A DNA stretch of 64,000 bases. Source: Candidatus Bathyarchaeota archaeon (GTDB taxonomy: Archaea > Thermoproteota > Bathyarchaeia > Bathyarchaeales > Bathycorpusculaceae). The notes under the pieces were generated by a model. The model was not told where the DNA came from. It ran no database searches and saw nothing but the letters and a program-made list of their open reading frames with translations. Of the stretch, positions 9,109 through 17,311 are shown in pieces; position 1 is the stretch's first letter, and every line of letters begins with the position of its first letter. The translations under genes and the position numbers were made by a program. Where the stretch lies: positions 650,288 through 714,287 of the forward strand of contig JAOZID010000010.1 in the NCBI GenBank assembly GCA_026014465.1, given 5' to 3'.

Positions 9109-10011
9109 ATGAAGACCCCCGACATTTTGCGTGTAGTTCGTCTTCATATTGTGGCGGGTGGTGTTTTGGCGTTTAGTTTGGGGGCGCTGTTGGCGTTGGC
9201 TGGGGGCGGGCGTTTTGAGTTGTGGCATTTTGTGTTGGGGTATGTGGTGGTGTTTTTGGGGGATTTGTCGTCGCATTACAGCAATGACTACTTTGACGTA
9301 GACGTAGACCGATATGTTGAGCAAAAGAAGTTTTTTTCAGGAAGCAACATACTCGTAACTCACCATAGTCTGCGACCTGCGGCGCGGCTTATTTCGCTTG
9401 GGCTGCTGCTATCTTCAAATGTGTTGGCGGCGGGGCTGGTTTTGTTTTTGGGTTTTCCCGTCTTGTTTTTGCTTGTCATCTTAACTGCGAGCCTTGTGGG
9501 CTGGTTTTACTCTGCGCCTCCTCTGCGGCTCATCTCGAAAGGCTTGGGCGAAGCTGCAGTCGCGTGGGTAACAGGCTTTGCAATCCCAGGCTTGGGCTAC
9601 CTGTCATTGCGCGGGCAACTCGACCCCTTATTCATCTACTTCGCAGTGCCGTTTATGCTGTACGGCTTCATGCTCAGCCTAAGCCTCCAAGCCCCAGACG
9701 CCGCTGTCGACCAAAAAACCAACAAAAAAACCCTCATCGTCCGCAAAGGCACCCAAACCAGCTTCACCCTCATTTTAGCCGCCACCACAACCGCAACCTG
9801 CGCTTTTATTCTCTACAGCTACCAGTTACCCAGTTTAGGAGTTAATTTTGCTGCATCTGCCCTGTTCTCTTTGGCACCCTTAACAGCGGCGCTCATCGGA
9901 TTTGCAGGCATTTTACAAAACAGGAACGCGCATCTTTTCAGCAGCCTAAACGTTGCCTCCCTCTTCATATTCAACGCACTCCTGATAGCTTACCTGATAA
10001 CAACAATCTAA
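9109..10011 (+). CDS. UbiA-family prenyltransferase, MenA-like
   Basis: Integral membrane prenyltransferase of 300 residues with about nine hydrophobic segments. The first Asp motif is SNDYFDVDVDR (about 58-68), the FYSAPPLRL segment typical of MenA-type members is near 147, and a degenerate second Asp motif, DAAVDQKTNKKT, lies near 202. MenA makes demethylmenaquinone, but archaeal relatives of this type also include enzymes of unknown acceptor, so a quinone role is inference. The coding strand is strongly G/T-rich in its first third and A/C-rich in its last third. Confidence 0.8.
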   Translation: MKTPDILRVVRLHIVAGGVLAFSLGALLALAGGGRFELWHFVLGYVVVFLGDLSSHYSNDYFDVDVDRYVEQKKFFSGSNILVTHHSLRPAARLISLGLLLSSNVLAAGLVLFLGFPVLFLLVILTASLVGWFYSAPPLRLISKGLGEAAVAWVTGFAIPGLGYLSLRGQLDPLFIYFAVPFMLYGFMLSLSLQAPDAAVDQKTNKKTLIVRKGTQTSFTLILAATTTATCAFILYSYQLPSLGVNFAASALFSLAPLTAALIGFAGILQNRNAHLFSSLNVASLFIFNALLIAYLITTI

Positions 10012-10268
10012 CTTTTGTTTATCTAAGAGATGGGTTGGTGCGATTTGTTGATCAGGTGCCTTATGCAAGATTCGTCTTCAGGCGTTGACGGCTTTGGAAA
10101 CTGAACGCAGAAAAGACAAAGAAACCAAATTGTTACATGCCTGCTCAAGCATGCAAAGAAAAACAGTTTCTCCCAAGTCCCACATTAAGTGCAGAAATAA
10201 ACCCTAAACCAAGCAACTTACCAAAAACCGGTTGGGTTTTGAGCAATTTTGCGAGCTTGTTCTATACG

Positions 10269-10727
10269 TTATGAGCTCTGTTTGGGTTGTTTGGTTTTGT
10301 GTTGGCATTTTTTGCAGGTGCCGTAGATGTCTATGCGTTGTTGGGTGGGGGTGAAGTTGGCTTTTTTGGCTGTTTTTGTTACGAGTTCTTTTATGGTAGG
10401 GTCGTCGATGTCTTGTATGTTTCCACATTGTAGGCAGACTAGGTTTATGTGGGGTTTGAGGTGGGGGTCGAATCTTGCTTGTTCTTGGGGGAAGTTGAGT
10501 TCTTGGATTAAGCCGATTTCGGTTAGGATTTGTAGGGTTTTGTAGACGGTTGCTAGGCTGAGGGTGGGGTGGAGTTTTTTGACTTCGTGGTAGACTTTTT
10601 GTGCGTTGGGGTGTTGGGTGCTGTTGAGGGCGGTTTGGCAGATGGCTATGCGTTGGGGCGTGGCTTTGTAGCCTTTGTTGCGAAGCGCCTGAATAATCGC
10701 GTCATGCTTTCCAAAGCGGTTTTGCAT
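10269..10727 (-). CDS. Fur/PerR-family transcriptional regulator
   Basis: Metal-dependent repressor of 152 residues. The N-terminal winged helix includes KATPQRIAI (21-29) and SLATVYKTLQIL, the recognition helix. The C-terminal domain has DPHLKPH metal ligands near 87-93 and two zinc CxxC pairs, Cys98/Cys101 and Cys138/Cys141, the structural site of PerR-like members. ATG 10727 is chosen because the 15 upstream codons are unlike the family. The gene is divergent from catalase (82 bp apart), the classic PerR-katA layout. A perfect palindrome sits 4 bp upstream of its start, suggesting autoregulation and peroxide or iron control of the catalase. Confidence 0.87.
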   Translation of the reverse strand: MQNRFGKHDAIIQALRNKGYKATPQRIAICQTALNSTQHPNAQKVYHEVKKLHPTLSLATVYKTLQILTEIGLIQELNFPQEQARFDPHLKPHINLVCLQCGNIQDIDDPTIKELVTKTAKKANFTPTQQRIDIYGTCKKCQHKTKQPKQSS

Positions 10728-10731
10728 AGAG

Positions 10732-10747
10732 ATTATTAGGTAATAAT
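10732..10747. promoter_or_regulatory. Candidate Fur/PerR operator (16-bp palindrome)
   Basis: ATTATTA-GG-TAATAAT is a perfect 7-2-7 inverted repeat between the regulator start (10727) and the catalase gene. A/T-rich repeats of this kind resemble PerR/Fur boxes. A TATA-like GTTTATTTAAG for the regulator lies just upstream of it (about 10750-10760, minus strand), and CTCATAAATAC at about 10769-10779 may serve catalase. Confidence 0.55.
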
Positions 10748-10808
10748 AATTCTTAAATAAACTTGCCCTCATAAATACTACGATTACGTTAACATAAGAG
10801 ATGATTTT

Positions 10809-12251
10809 ATGAAAAAAGTTTTAACCACAAACAACGGCGTCGCAGTTCCTGATGACCAAAACTCCGTAACCGCAGGCAACAACGGACCTGTCCTTATGCA
10901 GGATGTCCATTTACTTGAAAAGCTTGCTCATTTTAACCGTGAACGCATACCCGAACGCGTAGTCCACGCCAAAGGCGCAGGAGCAGGCGGCTACTTCGAA
11001 GTAACCAAAGACGTAACCAAATACACCAAAGCCAAATTCCTCAACGAGGTCGGCAAAAAAACCGAAGTCCTCGCAAGGTTCTCCACCGTAGGAGGCGAAA
11101 AAGGCAGCGCAGACGCCGAACGCGACCCCCGAGGCTTCGCAGTCAAATTCTACACCGAAGAAGGCAACTTTGACTTCGTAGGAAACAACACCCCCGTCTT
11201 CTTCATCCGCGACCCCCTCAAATTCCCCGACTTCATCCACACTCAAAAACGCAATCCCAACACCAACCTCAAAGACGCAGACATGTTCTGGGATTTCCTC
11301 TCCCTCACACCCGAGTCTCTACACCAAGTAACCATCCTGTTCTCAGACAGAGGCACTCCACGCAGTTTTCGCAACATGAACGGCTACAGCAGCCACACCT
11401 ACAAATGGTACAACGACCAAGGCGAAGTCTTCTGGGTCAAATACCACTTCAAAACCGACCAAGGCATCCAAAACCTTACCCGCCAAGAAGCCGAAAAAAT
11501 CAAAGGCTCCGACCCCGACCACGCCACCCGCGACCTGCACAACGCCATCAAAAACGGCGAGTTCCCCTCATGGACCCTGCAAATGCAAATCATGCCCGCC
11601 AAAGACGCAGAAACCTACCGTTTTGACCCCTTTGACGTAACCAAAGTCTGGCCCCACGCAGATTACCCCCCAATGGACATCGGCAGGCTGGTGCTTAACC
11701 GCAACCCCACCAACTATTACGCCGAAGTTGAACAAGCCGCGTTCTCCCCAGCCAACTTTGTCCCAGGCATAGCCGTTTCCCCAGATAAAATGCTCCAAGG
11801 ACGCATGTTCGCCTACCACGACGCCCACCGCTACCGCCTAGGACCCAACTACCTCTTACTGCCCGTGAACAGACCCAAAGGCGTCAAAGCAACCAATTAC
11901 CAACGCGACGGCTACATGCGCGTAGACGAAAACGGCGAAGACAAACCCAACTATTACCCCAACAGCTTCAATGGTCCAGCCCCAGACCCAGACGCCGCAG
12001 AACCACCCTTTGAGGTTTCAGGAAAAGCCCAACGCCAACCCTACACCCACCCCAACAGCGACTTCGTCCAACCCGGCAACCTATACCGCAAAGTCATGAC
12101 CGACACCGACCGCGACCACCTCATCGGAAACATCGTCACCCACCTGTGCAACGCAAACAAAGACATACAAATCCGACAAGCAAGAATCTTCGCAAAAGCC
12201 GACCCTGAATACGGACAACGCGTCGCCGACGGCTTAGGCATAAAAATCTAA
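10809..12251 (+). CDS. katA: Monofunctional heme catalase
   Basis: Cytoplasmic small-subunit catalase that disproportionates H2O2. At 480 residues it matches the clade-3 size. Distal-pocket residues are His53 (RVVHAKG) and Asn126 (VGNNTPVFF); the proximal heme ligand is Tyr336 in [14 protein letters not shown]. The entire gene is A/C-rich with many C-ending codons, unlike several neighbours that start G/T-rich, which could mean acquisition from bacteria or simply high expression. It is transcribed away from the Fur/PerR gene and followed by a short hairpin and T-run. Confidence 0.96.
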   Translation: MKKVLTTNNGVAVPDDQNSVTAGNNGPVLMQDVHLLEKLAHFNRERIPERVVHAKGAGAGGYFEVTKDVTKYTKAKFLNEVGKKTEVLARFSTVGGEKGSADAERDPRGFAVKFYTEEGNFDFVGNNTPVFFIRDPLKFPDFIHTQKRNPNTNLKDADMFWDFLSLTPESLHQVTILFSDRGTPRSFRNMNGYSSHTYKWYNDQGEVFWVKYHFKTDQGIQNLTRQEAEKIKGSDPDHATRDLHNAIKNGEFPSWTLQMQIMPAKDAETYRFDPFDVTKVWPHADYPPMDIGRLVLNRNPTNYYAEVEQAAFSPANFVPGIAVSPDKMLQGRMFAYHDAHRYRLGPNYLLLPVNRPKGVKATNYQRDGYMRVDENGEDKPNYYPNSFNGPAPDPDAAEPPFEVSGKAQRQPYTHPNSDFVQPGNLYRKVMTDTDRDHLIGNIVTHLCNANKDIQIRQARIFAKADPEYGQRVADGLGIKI

Positions 12252-12260
12252 ACCCAACAA

Positions 12261-12281
12261 GAGCCAACGCTCCTTTTTTTT
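12261..12281 (+). terminator. Possible terminator after catalase
   Basis: GAGC-CAAC-GCTC forms a short 4-bp hairpin followed by CC(T)n with eight or more T residues, ten bases after the catalase stop. The T-run alone is a reasonable archaeal terminator; the hairpin may be incidental. Confidence 0.5.
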
Positions 12282-12324
12282 AAACTTTAAATTTGCCCGC
12301 AAACATTAGGTGTTTGTGAGACGT

Positions 12325-12441
12325 ATGGCAGACCTAAAAGATTGCCCCTTTGGTTTTGACATAAAAGATGACTGCAAGAACTGCGACTACTCTGACACGA
12401 ACCATTACGACCCCAAAACTGGCAAATGCGTCAAACGCTAA
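12325..12441 (+). CDS. 38-residue four-cysteine mini-protein
   Basis: A short frame, MADLKDCPFGF followed by DIKDDCKNCDYSD and ending GKCVKR, with GTGAG four bases before the ATG. Cysteines at 7, 17, 20 and 35 give C-x9-C-x2-C-x14-C, suitable for one zinc or a small cluster. It lies alone 73 bp past catalase on the same strand. I do not recognise the family. The composition (charged, no low complexity) and ribosome site make it a credible gene. Confidence 0.55.
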   Translation: MADLKDCPFGFDIKDDCKNCDYSDTNHYDPKTGKCVKR

Positions 12442-12475
12442 CTCCTTCTTTTCAGTAGCCCGTGGTGTTGTGGGT

Positions 12476-12685
12476 TCATGCTGGCATCAGGGGGGCGAGG
12501 CAGGTTTCTTGGTTGGTGAGGGCTTTTTGGAATAGGTCTTTGATGGCGTTGGTTAGGTTACCTTTGTAGTGGGGTCTTACGATTTTTTCGGAGAACTCGA
12601 TTAGAAGTGCGGGGGGCACGTTGTGGTATGCCAAGTCGGTTAGGAGGTTGTCTTCACTTACTATTTGCGCGGTTTTTCTTTTCAT
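12476..12685 (-). CDS. Small hypothetical protein (69 residues)
   Basis: Begins MKRKTAQIVSEDN, followed by a likely helical core (PPALLIEFSEKIVRPHY, then LTNAIKDLFQKALTNQE). AGGTGA lies nine bases before the ATG, supporting translation. The helix-rich pattern could be a ribbon-helix-helix-like or antitoxin-like protein, but no diagnostic motif is present and no toxin partner adjoins it. Confidence 0.5.
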   Translation of the reverse strand: MKRKTAQIVSEDNLLTDLAYHNVPPALLIEFSEKIVRPHYKGNLTNAIKDLFQKALTNQETCLAPLMPA

Positions 12686-12791
12686 CAGGATTCACCTACA
12701 ATGTGCTTCTTGCGGGTATCTGCTTAAAAAGGCGGTTGCTCGAGCGACCAGAACAGGCAGGGGAGAGAGCACAGTTAAAATGAACACTTAG

Positions 12792-13673
12792 CTAGGCTGC
12801 GGCAGCTATACTGTTAAGAACAAAAATGAACAGGAGGTTAACAGCTGTGAATATGGCGCCTAAAAGCAGCATCAGGCCTTTCTCGTGCTTCCCAAACTTT
12901 AACGTCAGCACCGCGTTGAATGTGGGAAATATGGCGGAGACGCCTAATAGTATGAACAGTTCGGATTTGTGTGCCCAACGATTCGCAACGCCGTCGAATC
13001 CAAAATGCATAGGCACAATCTCTGGAAGCCCCACATAAACTGCCGCGAAGTAAACTACGAAGGCGACGTAGGTTAGGGAGACCGCCGCGATTTGTGCGTA
13101 CATGAACCGTTTGGCTAAACGTTCCTGCTGAGCTGTTTGCTTGCTGGTTTGGGGCATTTGTGGGGCAACTTTGCGGTTTATGGCTTCAACAAATGCGGCG
13201 TCCTGTGCGGGGGATATGACGAGTTTTTCGCCGTCACACAGCGTAAGCACCACGAAGGCGCCATTGATTTTGGTTGCGTACACATGAGCTTTGCCGATGC
13301 TGGTCGTAAACAAGCCCCAATGAAAACCCGGCAAACTCGCCCCAAACAAACGCAAACTCAAACTCAAATCCACAACCTCCACTCCAGCTACTTGACTGTA
13401 TGGCACGCGCTTCTTGAACAGCCCCAAACTAACCGCGAACTCACGCTCCGAAAGCTCATAGCGCATGCTTCCAGACGAAAACGTAAAGTACCCCAACAGG
13501 GCAAGCACGCCAAGCAAAACCGCCGACAGAACCACCGTAAAAACCTGTGGAGCATCCAAAAACAAAAACAACAGTACGCCAATAGGAACCGCAAGAACCG
13601 CCATGAACACTAACCCATAATACCGCGACTTCGAAGAATGGCTTGGCAAATAAACCTCGTCTTGGGCTGCCAT
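12792..13673 (-). CDS. Membrane protein with PH-like and DUF1648 domains
   Basis: About 293 residues. Two membrane segments (about 25-70) are followed by a soluble PH-like beta domain (MRYELSEREFAVSLGLFKKRVPYSQVAG..., in pieces) and then a DUF1648 segment with LPEIVPMHFGFDG and NRWAHKSEL between membrane helices. Such proteins occur near SdpI-type and stress membrane systems; the exact function is unknown. ATG 13673 is preferred to GTG 13688, as the added residues are not conserved-looking. No obvious operon partner. Confidence 0.68.
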   Translation of the reverse strand: MAAQDEVYLPSHSSKSRYYGLVFMAVLAVPIGVLLFLFLDAPQVFTVVLSAVLLGVLALLGYFTFSSGSMRYELSEREFAVSLGLFKKRVPYSQVAGVEVVDLSLSLRLFGASLPGFHWGLFTTSIGKAHVYATKINGAFVVLTLCDGEKLVISPAQDAAFVEAINRKVAPQMPQTSKQTAQQERLAKRFMYAQIAAVSLTYVAFVVYFAAVYVGLPEIVPMHFGFDGVANRWAHKSELFILLGVSAIFPTFNAVLTLKFGKHEKGLMLLLGAIFTAVNLLFIFVLNSIAAAA

Positions 13674-13791
13674 GGTAAGCTCAAACACACTACGCCACCT
13701 AATATGCCTACCCCATTTTGTCTTCCAAGTTTGCGGTTTGCGTGGGGGTTGCTGGGAAAGGCTTTAACGCTTTTTTGTCTTCTATTAAGGC

Positions 13792-14232
13792 ATGTCTTCT
13801 GCTAAGAAAATGGTTGTTAACTGGAAGGGTCAGTACCGCCTTGAGGGTGTGAACGAGAAGGGTTTGTCGGTGCGTTTTGATGCTCCTAAAGAGCACGGCG
13901 GCGAAGAATCCGCTTTGTCTCCCATGGAAAACGTCTTGGCTAGTTTAGCTGCATGCAGCAGTTTCCATGTCCTGACAATCCTTAAAAAGAAACGGCAAAC
14001 CGTCACAGACTACACCGTAGAAGCCACCGCACAGCGCCGCGAAGACCCCCCACCACGCGTCTTCACCCAAATCCACCTCAAATACATCATCACAGGAGAA
14101 AACATCGACCCCCACGCCGTAGAAACCGCCATCAAACTCTCCGAAGAAAAATACTGCTCCGTAGGCGGCATGCTCCAAAAAGCCCTCCCCATAACCTCCA
14201 GCTACGAAATCAAACCCCAACAACCACAATAA
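13792..14232 (+). CDS. OsmC/Ohr-family protein
   Basis: Cytoplasmic thiol peroxidase-type protein of 146 residues. The two redox cysteines of the family are at Cys55 (SLAACSSFHV) and Cys121 (EKYCSVGGML), with the ALSPMENVLASLAAC helix preceding the first. OsmC/YhfA members reduce organic hydroperoxides or act in unknown redox roles. It lies 1.5 kb from catalase, so this part of the window is rich in peroxide defence, but no shared promoter is visible. Confidence 0.87.
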   Translation: MSSAKKMVVNWKGQYRLEGVNEKGLSVRFDAPKEHGGEESALSPMENVLASLAACSSFHVLTILKKKRQTVTDYTVEATAQRREDPPPRVFTQIHLKYIITGENIDPHAVETAIKLSEEKYCSVGGMLQKALPITSSYEIKPQQPQ

Positions 14233-14313
14233 CCCCTCCCCCAAAACCCCCTTTATTTTGTCAGATAAAAATTTAATAGTTCATAGCACGTATTGGATTT
14301 GTAGGTAACTAAC

Positions 14314-14535
14314 ATGAAAAAGACTTTTGCTGTAGTATTTGTTGCAGTTTTGTCTTTGGCAATGCTTTGCGGAGCAGCAGTAGCAAGCAATAGCTCAGGA
14401 CCCGCACCTAACTCAGGCGACGGAGTCCCAGACGGTAGCGGACAAGACTCCCCCAACATGCCCAGCGGCGGCAACTCAGGACCAGGACCCGCACCTAACT
14501 CAGGCGACGGCATATCCGATGGCAGTGGCTTCTAA
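14314..14535 (+). CDS. Small secreted Gly/Ser/Pro-rich repeat protein
   Basis: 73 residues: a clear signal peptide (KKTFAVVFVAVLSLAMLCGAAVA) followed by a mature part of about 48 residues. The mature part has two near-identical units, SGPAPNSGDGVPDGSG and GPAPNSGDGISDGSG, separated by DSPNMPSGGN. No anchor follows, so it may be released or held on the cell wall. Family not recognised. Upstream A/T-rich sequence (about 14264-14280) could supply a TATA box. Confidence 0.6.
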   Translation: MKKTFAVVFVAVLSLAMLCGAAVASNSSGPAPNSGDGVPDGSGQDSPNMPSGGNSGPGPAPNSGDGISDGSGF

Positions 14536-14639
14536 ACCACCAAAACAAACCCCTTTACCTTTTTCTTTGAATTTTTAGGCGCATGCGGTAGGCTAAAGGC
14601 TTATTTGTTTTTTTGGTGAGGTTCTTGTGAGGGACTGGT

Positions 14640-15188
14640 TTGGCTAAGACAAAAAACGGTTATGACCATTACGAGTTACTCAGTGCTTTGCAGAAGTGTG
14701 TTCGTCGTGGTTTGGAGTATGAGGCGGTGCATTTTGCGGTTGAGCTTGAAGAGTTTAACCCGACCATGCTGTGGAACCGCCTGAAAATCATCGCCGCGGA
14801 AGATGTTGGACCCGCGAATCCTTCGTTGGCTTTGGTTATGGATTTGATGCGGACGCAGTATTTGGCGGAAAAATCCAAGCTCGCCGAAAGCTCTTACCGC
14901 CTGTTCTTGGTTAACGCGGTGGTTTGTTTGTGCCGCAGCCCCAAAAGCCGCATAACTGATGACCTGCAAAACGTCGTCTACACTGAACGCGCCCAAGGCA
15001 AACTCTTAAGCGTCCCCGACTTCGCATTGGACATGCATACGGCAAGGGGCAAAGCCATGGGCAAAAACGCAGACGATTTCTTTACCGACGGCAACAAACT
15101 CGAAAACGAAGCCTTCCCCAACCCCTACACTATGCGCGCCAAAGCCCTCAAAACCAAAAACAGCCCCACCCAAAACGACCAGCTTTAA
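14640..15188 (+). CDS. Stand-alone RarA/MgsA C-terminal-like domain protein
   Basis: 182 residues from TTG 14640, with GTGAGG about seven bases upstream. The first 90 residues (DHYELLSALQKCVRRGLEYE, LWNRLKIIAAEDVGPANPSL) closely resemble the C-terminal tetramerisation region of the RarA/MgsA clamp-loader-like ATPase, but no Walker motifs or AAA+ module are present. The C-terminal half is charged and carries NADDFFTDGNKLENEAFPNPY. Function unknown; it may partner with a separate ATPase or with replication-fork proteins. Confidence 0.6.
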   Translation: MAKTKNGYDHYELLSALQKCVRRGLEYEAVHFAVELEEFNPTMLWNRLKIIAAEDVGPANPSLALVMDLMRTQYLAEKSKLAESSYRLFLVNAVVCLCRSPKSRITDDLQNVVYTERAQGKLLSVPDFALDMHTARGKAMGKNADDFFTDGNKLENEAFPNPYTMRAKALKTKNSPTQNDQL

Positions 15189-15237
15189 GTTAACAACAAC
15201 TAATAACACCCAGAGCCTTCCTAAGTGTGGTGTTTGC

Positions 15238-15652
15238 ATCGTACGGTTTGTTTGTCCCCTGCTTACCGTAACTGACCTTGAAGAGTCCAAAAAATTCTAC
15301 ACCCAAGTCCTCAACCAAGAAGTCAGATTAGATTTGGGCTGGAACGTATCCTTCAAAGCAGGCTTTGCTATACAGCTAAACTTCGCCAACATCATCGGAG
15401 TCGACAAAACAACCATCAAAACCCAGCCCCACAACATGGAACTATACTTTGAAGAAGACAACTTCGATGGCTTCATAGAAAAACTCAAAACCCTCCCAGA
15501 CATCGACTACGTTCATCCGCCCAAAAAGCACGAATGGCAACATGCACGTCATAGTGAAACGTTTCCTAAACCAAGGCAAAACCCTCGAAGAAACCGCCAA
15601 AATCATCCAACACCCCGTTGAATTCGTGAAGAGTGTGTATGATTCAATTTAG
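15238..15652 (+). pseudogene. Decayed VOC/glyoxalase-family gene
   Basis: Frame one gives VCPLLTVTDLEESKKFYTQV, then LDLGWNVSFKAGFAIQLNFA and HNMELYFEEDNFDGFIEKL: a vicinal-oxygen-chelate domain. After KKHEWQ (about 15540) the match continues only in another frame as HVIVKRFLNQGKTLEETAK and ends QHPVEFVKSVYDSI at 15652. The stretch normally between them (about 20 residues around YDPDxHxxEVGE) is missing, so an out-of-frame deletion is inferred. No ATG/GTG/TTG opens the first frame; ATC at 15238 after a GGTG could be a lost start. Confidence 0.7.
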
Positions 15653-15705
15653 GGCAAACCTGTTCCTTTGAGTAAGGGGTCGGTAAAAAGAAGTGGGGGG
15701 TTGTT

Positions 15706-17145
15706 TTATTTTCCCCTTTTAAGAATTACTACTGCTATGATGCCTGCGACAGCGATTATGACTGCTCCGATTATTGCGTAGATCATAATTGAAGTGGTTT
15801 GGTCGTCGTTACTGGACATGCTTGGGGAGGGTGTTGGTGTAGGTGTGGATTCTGGGGTTGGTGTTTCTGTCAAGATTGGTGTTGGAGTTGTTGAAGGGAT
15901 TGGTGTGTCTGAGTTTAGGTCTATTGAGACTTGGTGGGTGCTGTGGGAGTACGTGAATGAGACTATCCATGAGTCATCTTGTGAGTCTTGGGTGTATGCT
16001 ATTGGGTTTCCGTCAATGAATACTTGTAATGCGGAGATGTTAACGTCCATTGTTTTTGGGATGACAACGTCGACAGTTCCTGTGGTGCCTGATGGACCAG
16101 TGACGCTAAAGCTTAGCTGGTTTTCTGCTGAGTTGAACATTAAACCAGATAGTGTTGAGTTTGAAGTAACTGAGAAAACGCTTTCGTCTTGGTATGCTGT
16201 TAATGCAAAGTTGACAAGAGTGTTTGTAGCTGCATATTCAGAGTTGCCTGCCCATGTTGCGTTTAGGAGATAATTGCCTGTTACTGATGGTTTCCATACC
16301 ACAGAGAAATCTCCGTTAGCATCAGTATTCACAAAAGACAACACATCCCAAGATGCACCGCCAGAGACGCTGACATATAACAAGATACCCGTATTGGGTA
16401 GTCCTGCTCCTGAAGTTGTTGTCAGTTTGCCTCCGATTTGGGTGTCAAATCCCGTGTATGTTGCGCTGGAATCAACTGTTACATCCAACATGGCTTGAGG
16501 GAGACTTGCCGGTGCTGCTGTAGGTTCTGGTGTGGTTGTTGAGGGTGTAGGAGAAACACCTGGTGTTGGGGTTGGCGTGGCAGTTTCGTTAGTGAAATAT
16601 GCTATCAAGTTTCTGTCTTGCGCCATTGTTACAAGTATCCTGTTGTCCATGCCCATGAATGCATCATCTAAGTACCAACCACTGAAAACGAAACCTGTTG
16701 CGGGTTGGGCGGTGACTTCAACAGAGTTTCCGTATTCAAAGAACAGTGTCCCTGTTGGCGGGTTTGTTGTACCGCCGTTATGTGGACTTGCAGATATTCT
16801 AAGAGATAGTGCTTGTTTACTAAATGAAGCAGTAAGCACGTTATTCTGGAGCATGGTAATTGTTATGGTTTCCAGTTTGTTTTGGAAAACTCCGTTCAGG
16901 TACCATCCATTGAAGACATAACCTGGATAAGTTTCAGCAGTAACTTGCACCGCAAAGCCTGGCTCATAATATGTGACGCCTGGACTTGGTGCGGTTCTGC
17001 CGCCCAGTTGATTATTGTTTTGGATGTACAGGCTGTATTGGGTTTGATACTGCGCGTTTGCACAAAGTAACGGCTGCATTAATAACCCAAACAGCACTGT
17101 CAAAGTGGCAATGCTTGTTATTGTGTTGCGATGACTCTTTTTCAT
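15706..17145 (-). CDS. Membrane-anchored surface protein with bacterial-repeat modules
   Basis: 479 residues exported by an N-terminal signal (ITSIATLTVLFGLLMQPLLC). Two bacterial-repeat (Listeria-Bacteroides/InlB-like) modules follow, with the hallmark endings FNGWYLNGVF...LTASF and FSGWYLDDAF...LIAYF. Then come a Thr/Pro linker, an Ig-like beta domain (about 230-320), a further beta domain, a second Thr/Pro stalk, and a single C-terminal helix (IYAIIGAVIIAVAGIIAVVIL) ending KRGK. Likely an adhesin or cell-envelope protein. ATG 17145 is preferred over TTG 17148. A related, frameshifted protein lies at 20301-22720. Confidence 0.78.
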   Translation of the reverse strand: MKKSHRNTITSIATLTVLFGLLMQPLLCANAQYQTQYSLYIQNNNQLGGRTAPSPGVTYYEPGFAVQVTAETYPGYVFNGWYLNGVFQNKLETITITMLQNNVLTASFSKQALSLRISASPHNGGTTNPPTGTLFFEYGNSVEVTAQPATGFVFSGWYLDDAFMGMDNRILVTMAQDRNLIAYFTNETATPTPTPGVSPTPSTTTPEPTAAPASLPQAMLDVTVDSSATYTGFDTQIGGKLTTTSGAGLPNTGILLYVSVSGGASWDVLSFVNTDANGDFSVVWKPSVTGNYLLNATWAGNSEYAATNTLVNFALTAYQDESVFSVTSNSTLSGLMFNSAENQLSFSVTGPSGTTGTVDVVIPKTMDVNISALQVFIDGNPIAYTQDSQDDSWIVSFTYSHSTHQVSIDLNSDTPIPSTTPTPILTETPTPESTPTPTPSPSMSSNDDQTTSIMIYAIIGAVIIAVAGIIAVVILKRGK

Positions 17146-17311
17146 CAAAATTCCCCAAAGTCCAACTATTTATGTAGTGAATGAGAATATAACTTTTTTC
17201 TACGCCATAAGAATGGCATTCCACAATACTTCAGGTTCTTTCAACATAATTTTAATCTGTAACGAGTGTTACTCTAAAAAACAGGGGAAGATGTTTAGGG
17301 GTAAACTTTGA

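Noticed and set aside
10012-10268. Possible small RNA between MenA-like and Fur genes
   Set aside because: No C/D box pair, stable hairpin or conserved motif could be supported by eye.
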